From contig JAMONE010000093.1 in the NCBI GenBank assembly GCA_027066695.1, forward strand, positions 1-12,585: a DNA stretch of 12,585 nt, read 5' to 3'. The notes below the pieces were generated by a model. That model was not told the origin of the DNA, searched no databases, and saw only the letters and a list, made by a program, of their open reading frames with translations. Both the position numbers and the translations under genes were made by a program. The stretch comes from Micavibrio sp. (GTDB taxonomy: Bacteria > Pseudomonadota > Alphaproteobacteria > Micavibrionales > Micavibrionaceae). Numbering within the stretch: the first letter of the stretch is position 1; the number at the start of each line of letters is the position of its first letter. This document shows, one piece after another, positions 7,313-12,585 of this stretch.

Positions 7313-9235
7313 ATGAAACCACTAAAGAAAAACATTGCAGCAGCAACTTTTTTAACAGCAGTCATGAGCTCAACAGCCCTACCGCATGAATTAACGGATG
7401 GTGTTATAAATTACCCCCCTATAGTGCCAAAAGACAAACAAACAGTTGAAAGAGGTCAAACATTAAATTTTAATGTCTTGGCATATGATGGCGAAGGTGA
7501 TGCTCTGGAAGTTACTGACTTTAGCTATGGGAAACTTAAGGGCACAGCAAGCTTTACGCCCGGTACATTATCAGTATCATACACCCCTCCCCCAAAGGAG
7601 GATCCAGAATCAGGGGTAGAGGACGTTACATCAGAAATAATCTATGCCACTGTAGAGGATGAACATGACGCAAAAACAATTGGCTATGTTCAGATAGATA
7701 TTACCGAACCCCCCGCAGTTGCTAGCAGACCTCCTGTAGTAAATAAATGGAACAAAGATGTATCAATGAATACCCCGATAACATTCAGCGCAGAAGGTCT
7801 ATGTACCGACCCTGACGGTGATGAGGTAACGATTACATCAGCTTGGCATAAAAACCTCAAAGGGAGTTTGGATTTTGATAAGGATAAAAATGAGTTAACA
7901 TTCACCCCTCCAACAGATTATTTAGGGGCAAGCTCTTCTCTTATATATTGCGAAGATCCCTCAAAACTAGTCGGAGTTAATGGAATAAATTTCACTATAA
8001 GTGAACCAATTGTTATTGAACCTCCAGTAGAAGATCCTCCCACAGATAACAGACCTCCTAGTATGGCCAAAAAAACTTCAAAGAAAACCAGAGAAGCTTC
8101 AATCACCTTTAATATACAAGCCAGCGATTTAGATGGTGATAAAATAGAGCTTACTTATTTTGGGCAAGGAAAGCCTAAGGGTAAGGCAGAAACACTTGAT
8201 AAAGATACTCTTTTAGTAAAATACACATTTCCAGAAAATATTAACTATGAAATGCTTTTTGTCACTGTGAAAGATGAACGTGGTGCAAAAACAACTGGCT
8301 CTATTGAAATGATTCGCACAGCAAATCAGCCGCCAGTTTTAGTGCCGCAAAACATCGAAACACAAACAAATAAGCCTGTCACTATGTTCCCATTAGATGG
8401 CGCAACCGATGATGCTGGTCCAGTAAGTTTAGATGTTTGCATTCCCACCTCAGGGGATATAATCTATAATAACGATGGTTCAGTAACAATTACGCCTGAA
8501 GCTGACTTTAATGGAAATATTGATATTCCATGTACTGGGGTAGACCCAGATGGCGATTACTCCAACCCAGCTGTAACCACACTCTCCGTCGTGCCACCAG
8601 TGGAGCATGATGTGCGATTTGCCGATTACACACTGAGCGATGAAGAGCTTGATGATACAATTATATTTGCAGATGGTTGGTATGGAGATGGTGTGTTTAC
8701 TCCATTAGAAACAAGTATTAAGGTTATGACAAGCCTAGGAATTCCTGAAAATGCCACTGGTGTTAAAGTGTATCAGGGGACTGCTACAGCAGTATTTTTG
8801 GAAAATGAAGCTAATTGGAAACCTGCTGTTGATTCTTTTGCTGAAACAAAGGCACAAACAATAACCGTACCAGGTTCACTATCTACAACCACTAGGGCAG
8901 GTCTGGATGCCCGATCTGGTGATTATATAACTTTTTGGTCTAGGACATTAGCAACGGCAGATGCCCATGTTGGTATGGTAGTAATTGTCCAAACACCAGA
9001 TGGTGACATACCAATAGGTGCTTTTGTACATGATGGTACTTTTGATGGACGTAATTTTGAAATAGACGATAATATAGCAAGATATTTGAAAAATAACTAT
9101 CCTGATGCACAGCAAGAATTGGTAAATAGATATAAAGGCACAGCAACAATATTAAAAACTGCCGCGCAATGTTCTACGGATCATCCAGATACTGACAGCC
9201 TCGAACATCTCAGATGTTTAGAATTAGGTATATAA
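7313..9235 (+). CDS. Sec-exported protein with four tandem Ig/cadherin-like domains, unknown function
   Basis: A 640-residue protein not recognised as a named family. Seen: signal peptide MKPLKKNIAAATFLTAVMSS, probable cleavage around residues 22-25. Four repeats of about 90-100 residues each open with a PP motif (NYPPIV 33-38, RPPVV 139-143, RPPSM 247-251, QPPVL 339-343). Ca2+-type loops are DGEGD (59-63), DPDGD (166-170), DLDGD (272-276) and DPDGD (411-415). A C-terminal domain (about 435-640) of mixed character follows, matching nothing I know. Six Cys fall as C164/C213, C376/C407 and C620/C635, each pair within one domain, suggesting disulfides formed in the periplasm. No RTX repeats or T1SS signal are present, so the route differs from the divergent adhesin. 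No LPxTG-like, PEP-CTERM or lipobox anchor was seen. A surface or periplasmic partner of the adhesin is conceivable from the neighbourhood, but that is inference. Confidence 0.85.
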   Translation: MKPLKKNIAAATFLTAVMSSTALPHELTDGVINYPPIVPKDKQTVERGQTLNFNVLAYDGEGDALEVTDFSYGKLKGTASFTPGTLSVSYTPPPKEDPESGVEDVTSEIIYATVEDEHDAKTIGYVQIDITEPPAVASRPPVVNKWNKDVSMNTPITFSAEGLCTDPDGDEVTITSAWHKNLKGSLDFDKDKNELTFTPPTDYLGASSSLIYCEDPSKLVGVNGINFTISEPIVIEPPVEDPPTDNRPPSMAKKTSKKTREASITFNIQASDLDGDKIELTYFGQGKPKGKAETLDKDTLLVKYTFPENINYEMLFVTVKDERGAKTTGSIEMIRTANQPPVLVPQNIETQTNKPVTMFPLDGATDDAGPVSLDVCIPTSGDIIYNNDGSVTITPEADFNGNIDIPCTGVDPDGDYSNPAVTTLSVVPPVEHDVRFADYTLSDEELDDTIIFADGWYGDGVFTPLETSIKVMTSLGIPENATGVKVYQGTATAVFLENEANWKPAVDSFAETKAQTITVPGSLSTTTRAGLDARSGDYITFWSRTLATADAHVGMVVIVQTPDGDIPIGAFVHDGTFDGRNFEIDDNIARYLKNNYPDAQQELVNRYKGTATILKTAAQCSTDHPDTDSLEHLRCLELGI

Positions 9236-9258
9236 ACACTTAAATTAAACCCAACAAC

Positions 9259-9300
9259 AAAAGAAGCCATAGCACATTCATTTGCGCTATGGCTTCTTTT
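9259..9300. terminator. Strong hairpin terminator shared by convergent genes
   Basis: Perfect 15-bp arms AAAAGAAGCCATAGC (9259-9273) and GCTATGGCTTCTTTT (9286-9300) flank a 12-nt loop, with a six-T run at 9297-9302 on the plus strand. It lies 23 bp after the Ig-repeat gene stop and 18 bp beyond the serA stop on the other strand. The A-run of the left arm gives T4 on the minus strand, so it can probably serve both. Confidence 0.88.
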
Positions 9301-9318
9301 TTATGATATAGCAAAATT

Positions 9319-10896
9319 TTAGAAACTTAAACGCATCGCACTTTTTATCTGCGGCAATTCCAGTATCTTATCAAATAAATCATCTGATAATGGCTCGTCC
9401 AAAGATACTAAGCAAATTGCGCCATCGCCTGCTTCTTGCCTGCCTAAGCGGAAATCATCAATATTTTGACCCGCGTCAGCAAGAATAGTGCCTAACCCAC
9501 CAATTAAGCCCGGCTTATTCTCGTTACGAATAAACAGCATATTTTCGGACAAGCGCACCTCGATTGGAACGCTCTCGACATTAACGATGCGTGGCTCTTT
9601 GCCTGTAAATAATGTGCCAGTAACATTACGTGTGCGCGCAGATGTTGTGACAATAACATTAATCATCGAACGCCAGTCTTTACCATCATTGTTATAGCTT
9701 TGCTTAATGTGAATGCCGCGACTTTCCGCGACTTGCAAAGCGTTAACCATATTCACGCAATCAAGCTGCGTTTTCAGCAAATTAGCGATTAATGTCGAGG
9801 TGATGGGGTCGGTATTAACATTTGTAATAGTGCCGCAATATTCGATTTCTATTGTCTCGATTACATGCTCTGTGATTTGCCCTGCAAAAGAGCCAAGCTG
9901 CTCGGCCAGTTTCAAATAAGGCTTGAGCTTTGGCGCATCTTCAGCCGAAATTGACGGCATATTAAGCGCGTTAGTAACTCCGCCATGAACCAAGTAATCA
10001 GACATTTGCTCCGCTACTTGTATGGCTACATTGACTTGTGCCTCGGTTGTTGATGCACCTAAATGCGGCGTACAGATAACTTTTGGATTACCAAATAGCG
10101 CATTTTCCTTGGCTGGTTCAACTTCAAATACGTCCAAAGCCGCGCCCGCAACCTTACCTGAGTCAAGTGCGTCCTTAAGATCAGCCTCCACCACTATGCC
10201 GCCGCGCGCACAATTAATAATGCGAACGCCGTCTTTCATCTTGGCAATGGAATCTTTATTGATAAGTCCCGTTGTATGCTCATTCTTTGGAACATGGATA
10301 GTGATAAAATCAGCGCGAGCGAATAGCTCGTCCAGCTCGACCTTCTCAACGCCGATCTCGGCTGCGCGTTCTTCAGTTAAGAACGGGTCAAATGCAACAA
10401 CCTTCATTCGCAGGCCAAGTGCACGATCCGCTGCGATTGAGCCAATATTACCGCAGCCAATAACGCCGCAAGTCTTATTGTAAAGCTCTGTCCCCATAAA
10501 GCGTTTCTTCTCCCACTTACCCGCATGAGTGCTGGCATTAGCCTCAGGGATTTCGCGTGCAAGGCTCATCATCATAGAAATAGCATGCTCGGCAGTAGTG
10601 ATAGAATTTCCAAACGGAGTGTTCATCACCACAATTCCCGCGGCTGTTGCGGCTGGTATATCAACATTATCCACGCCGATGCCAGCGCGTCCGATCACTT
10701 TAAGGTTTTTGGCCTTGGCAATCATTTCAGGGGTAACAACCGTGGATGAGCGAATAGCTAGCCCATCATATTGATCTATAATTTTTAATTGTTCTTCGAC
10801 AGAAAGACCAGGTTTGAAATCAACTTCAACACCGTTTTTTTCGAATATTTCCACTGCTAATGGATCCAGCTTATCGCTGATTAGTACTTTAGACAT
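9319..10896 (-). CDS. serA: D-3-phosphoglycerate dehydrogenase
   Basis: Cytosolic first enzyme of phosphorylated serine biosynthesis: 3-phosphoglycerate + NAD+ to 3-phosphohydroxypyruvate. The 525 residues match the long (type I) PGDH class with an extra intervening domain. Seen: split substrate-binding domain (about 1-95 and 285-310), NAD-binding Rossmann segment with GCGNIG (147-152) and D170, catalytic Arg231 (NCARGG), Glu260 (DVFEVEP) and His278 (TPHLGAST), allosteric substrate-binding-like domain (about 320-445) and a C-terminal ACT domain (452-525, IRNENKPGLIGGLGTILADAG). The ACT domain commonly mediates serine feedback in this family. All key residues are intact. AGGAG lies 6 nt before the ATG. 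It is convergent with the Ig-repeat gene and divergent from thrS. Many alphaproteobacteria have serC directly upstream of serA, but no serC is present here. A promoter-like TTGACA (10963-10968) with a poor -10 (TAATCC, 10940-10945) precedes it. Confidence 0.97.
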   Translation of the reverse strand: MSKVLISDKLDPLAVEIFEKNGVEVDFKPGLSVEEQLKIIDQYDGLAIRSSTVVTPEMIAKAKNLKVIGRAGIGVDNVDIPAATAAGIVVMNTPFGNSITTAEHAISMMMSLAREIPEANASTHAGKWEKKRFMGTELYNKTCGVIGCGNIGSIAADRALGLRMKVVAFDPFLTEERAAEIGVEKVELDELFARADFITIHVPKNEHTTGLINKDSIAKMKDGVRIINCARGGIVVEADLKDALDSGKVAGAALDVFEVEPAKENALFGNPKVICTPHLGASTTEAQVNVAIQVAEQMSDYLVHGGVTNALNMPSISAEDAPKLKPYLKLAEQLGSFAGQITEHVIETIEIEYCGTITNVNTDPITSTLIANLLKTQLDCVNMVNALQVAESRGIHIKQSYNNDGKDWRSMINVIVTTSARTRNVTGTLFTGKEPRIVNVESVPIEVRLSENMLFIRNENKPGLIGGLGTILADAGQNIDDFRLGRQEAGDGAICLVSLDEPLSDDLFDKILELPQIKSAMRLSF

Positions 10897-10902
10897 ATAT
10901 AA

Positions 10903-10907
10903 CTCCT
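10903..10907 (-). promoter_or_regulatory. Ribosome binding site of serA
   Basis: AGGAG on the minus strand, 6 nt before the ATG at 10894-10896. Near-consensus sequence and spacing confirm the start. Confidence 0.8.
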
Positions 10908-10939
10908 ATTTTTGTCTTGTTCAGGAAAACAGACTTTAA

Positions 10940-10968
10940 GGATTAAGGGAGTTGTATATGGATGTCAA
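10940..10968 (-). promoter_or_regulatory. Candidate serA promoter
   Basis: Consensus -35 TTGACA (10963-10968) lies 17 nt from TAATCC (10940-10945), which is a poor -10. This would give a leader of roughly 35-40 nt. The -35 is convincing, the -10 is not. Confidence 0.35.
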
Positions 10969-10996
10969 AGGGAAATTTTCACACCATAAGAATGCT

Positions 10997-11169
10997 CTAT
11001 AGAAACCTCTGCAAAACTATAAAAATAACAAAAATACACGAATAACTAGCATCCCCGTAAAAACGGGGATCTATCTAAGCCATTGATAACACTGGATCCC
11101 CATTTATATGGGGATGCTATGGTTTAGGTTGTAGAATTTTTTAAAGGGCTTTTGCAGAGGGTTCTATAG
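10997..11169. repeat. MITE-like or REP-like palindromic element, 173 bp
   Basis: Terminal inverted repeats CTATAGAAACCTCTGCAAAA (10997-11016) and its inverse at 11150-11169 match at 19 of 20 positions. Inside are two perfect 8-bp hairpins with 4-nt loops: ATCCCCGT/ACGGGGAT (11051-11070) and ATCCCCAT/ATGGGGAT (11096-11115). TAGCATCCCC (11048-11057) can alternatively pair with GGGGATGCTA (11110-11119). There is no coding capacity. The termini are bounded by TA (CTATAG on both sides), which fits, but does not prove, a TA or short target-site duplication of an IS630/Tc1- or IS5-related element. The ATCCCC/GGGGAT hairpins resemble palindromes dispersed in many bacterial genomes. Copy number cannot be seen from one window. 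Confidence 0.7.
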
Positions 11170-11258
11170 TTTTGCTGCAACCCGCAGCATAGCGTGCGTA
11201 AAATAAAAAAATAATGGCTTAAAGCTCAATGTGTTGGTATAACTATGATTAATGTAAC

Positions 11259-11263
11259 AGGAG
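11259..11263 (+). promoter_or_regulatory. Ribosome binding site of thrS
   Basis: AGGAG, 11 nt before ATG 11275. The spacing is long but no better site precedes the alternative in-frame ATGs at 11245, 11290 or 11302. The site therefore favours 11275 while leaving the start uncertain by a few codons. Confidence 0.5.
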
Positions 11264-11274
11264 TAAAAATAGTT

Positions 11275-12585
11275 ATGCAAGAGCAAGCAATGCAAGAAAA
11301 TATGATTAAAATTACTATGCCCGATGGATCGGTGCGTGACTATGCCAGTGGCATTACGGGCATGGAAATTGCGAACAGCATTTCCAAGTCACTTGCGAAA
11401 GTTTCTCTTGCAATTAAAATTGACGGAGTTTTGAGTGATTTATCGCTTCCTATTGATGCGAATGCTTCTATTGCGATTGTTACGCGCAAAGATGAGGAAG
11501 CATTAGGGCTAATCCGTCATAGCGCAGCGCATGTTATGGCGCAAGCAGTGCAAAGCTTATTCCCTGATACGCAAGTTACTATCGGGCCGTCTATTGAAAA
11601 TGGTTTTTACTATGATTTTGCCCGCAAAGAGCCATTTTCCACCGCTGATATTGAAAAGATAGAGCGTGAAATGCGCAAAATTATTCAAGAAGGCGCAGAA
11701 TTTACGCGTGAGATTTGGGCGCGGGATAAAGCTATTGCTCATTTCAAGGATAAAGGCGAGCTTTATAAGGCAGAGCTTATCGAAGGGCTGCCAGAAAGCG
11801 AGGATGTTAAGGTATATAAGCAAGGCGATTGGCTTGATCTATGCCGAGGCCCTCATGTGCCAAGCACTCGCCAAATCGGCTCAGGGTTTAAGCTGTTAAA
11901 GGTTGCGGGAGCTTATTGGCGCGGGGATTCCAATAATGCAATGCTAACACGGATTTACGGCACTGCTTGGCGCGACGAGAAAGAGCTTAAAGCTTATTTG
12001 CTTCAATTGGAGGAAGCGGAAAAGCGCGATCACCGTAAACTTGGCAACGAGATGGATTTGTACCATTTCGGCGTAGAGGCGCAAGGCTCGGTCTACTGGC
12101 ATCCAAAAGGCTTTACGATTTACAATCAGCTTGAGGGCTATATCCGCAGACGTTTAGACTCATCTGGCTATAAGGAAATTAAAACCCCGCAGCTAATTGA
12201 TAATAAACTTTGGGAAGCGTCAGGACATTGGGGTAAATACCGCGAAAACATGTTCGTTGTTCCCGATGAAATTCCAAATACTTCGGATGATGCGCCCGTC
12301 GTTAGTGATAAGGCGTTTGATAAGCTCATGGCGCTAAAGCCCATGAATTGCCCTGCGCATGTGCAGGTATTTAATCAGGGGATTAAGTCTTATCGCGATT
12401 TGCCGTTACGCCTCGCCGAGTTTGGTTGTTGCCACCGTAACGAGCCACATGGCGCGTTGCATGGCTTAATGCGCGTTCGTCAAATGACACAAGATGATGC
12501 GCATATATTTTGCCGTGAAGATCAAATCACAGCTGAATCAGTGGCTTTTTGTGATTTGGTGAAAACCGTCTATTCTGATTTAGGC
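11275..12585 (+). CDS. thrS: Threonyl-tRNA synthetase, N-terminal 437 codons
   Basis: Cytosolic class II aminoacyl-tRNA synthetase that charges tRNA-Thr; the 3' end is cut by the window edge. Seen: TGS domain (about 10-72, [10 protein letters not shown]), editing domain with HSAAH (82-86) and CRGPHV (190-195), whose His82, His86, Cys190 and His194 match the editing-site residues of the family, then the catalytic core. Core motifs are [17 protein letters not shown] (278-294), MNCPAH with zinc ligand Cys359, motif 2 [15 protein letters not shown] (383-397) and QDDAHIF with zinc ligand His410. The third zinc ligand and the anticodon-binding domain lie beyond the edge. Between ENMF and KPMNCPAH (about 328-355) it carries roughly 20 extra residues relative to the E. 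coli enzyme as I recall it. Start chosen at 11275; typical ThrS N-termini begin nearer MIKIT (11302), so true length may differ by up to 10 residues either way. Confidence 0.96.
   Translation, partial: MQEQAMQENMIKITMPDGSVRDYASGITGMEIANSISKSLAKVSLAIKIDGVLSDLSLPIDANASIAIVTRKDEEALGLIRHSAAHVMAQAVQSLFPDTQVTIGPSIENGFYYDFARKEPFSTADIEKIEREMRKIIQEGAEFTREIWARDKAIAHFKDKGELYKAELIEGLPESEDVKVYKQGDWLDLCRGPHVPSTRQIGSGFKLLKVAGAYWRGDSNNAMLTRIYGTAWRDEKELKAYLLQLEEAEKRDHRKLGNEMDLYHFGVEAQGSVYWHPKGFTIYNQLEGYIRRRLDSSGYKEIKTPQLIDNKLWEASGHWGKYRENMFVVPDEIPNTSDDAPVVSDKAFDKLMALKPMNCPAHVQVFNQGIKSYRDLPLRLAEFGCCHRNEPHGALHGLMRVRQMTQDDAHIFCREDQITAESVAFCDLVKTVYSDLG

Noticed and set aside
10022..10483. A 153-codon open frame antisense to serA.
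   Set aside because: serA is intact with all catalytic residues in that stretch. The antisense frame resembles no known protein and is a composition artefact.
10958..11002. A 14-codon plus-strand ORF (MDVKGKFSHHKNAL) preceded by AAGGGAG, upstream of thrS.
   Set aside because: It contains no threonine codon run, so it is not an attenuator leader. It ends inside the palindromic element and lies 270 bp from thrS; a chance Shine-Dalgarno match is likelier.
11174..11188. GCTGC/GCAGC inverted repeat upstream of thrS, considered as a terminator or regulatory hairpin.
   Set aside because: Only 5 bp with a 5-nt loop and no T-run. No T-box-like or other known leader structure could be recognised around it.
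11245..11274. Extended thrS start at ATG 11245.
   Set aside because: It is in frame, but the AGGAG lies after it rather than before it, and the added residues are not typical of ThrS N-termini.

Overview
The window comes from an AT-rich Gram-negative bacterium, most likely an alphaproteobacterium. That placement is an inference from the LapB-type type I secretion (T1SS) ATPase, the IEPAAG/Gly-rich N-terminus of the giant adhesin, the long SerA and the style of the ThrS sequence; no rRNA or other phylogenetic marker is present to settle it. Window edges cut two genes: the T1SS ATPase at the left and thrS at the right.

Left two thirds (1-6935, all on the minus strand, read right to left): a LapA-like secretion and adhesin locus. 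A 1622-residue secreted protein carries cadherin/VCBS-type repeats, a von Willebrand A domain, RTX calcium-binding repeats and a T1SS C-terminal region. It is followed by a TolC-family outer membrane channel and then by the first 145 codons of the T1SS ABC transporter, whose N-terminal peptidase-like domain lacks the catalytic cysteine. The membrane fusion protein expected to complete the tripartite exporter would lie beyond the left edge. The adhesin N-terminus has two copies of a di-alanine PAAG motif, which resembles the LapG-type protease site that controls release of LapA-family adhesins. A 42-nt stem-loop sits between adhesin and tolC.

Middle (6936-9300): a 377-bp very AT-rich divergent promoter region, with a good sigma70-like promoter facing the adhesin, then a plus-strand gene for a 640-residue Sec-exported protein of unknown function. 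It has four tandem Ig/cadherin-like domains and an unrecognised C-terminal domain. It ends at a strong hairpin terminator shared with the convergent serA gene.

Right (9301-12585): two housekeeping genes, serA (minus) and thrS (plus, partial), transcribed divergently from a 378-bp spacer. That spacer holds a 173-bp palindromic element with 20-bp terminal inverted repeats and two internal GC-rich hairpins, probably a MITE-like or REP-like repeat. The accessory surface locus therefore directly abuts core metabolism. No tRNA, rRNA, CRISPR array or transposase gene was seen.
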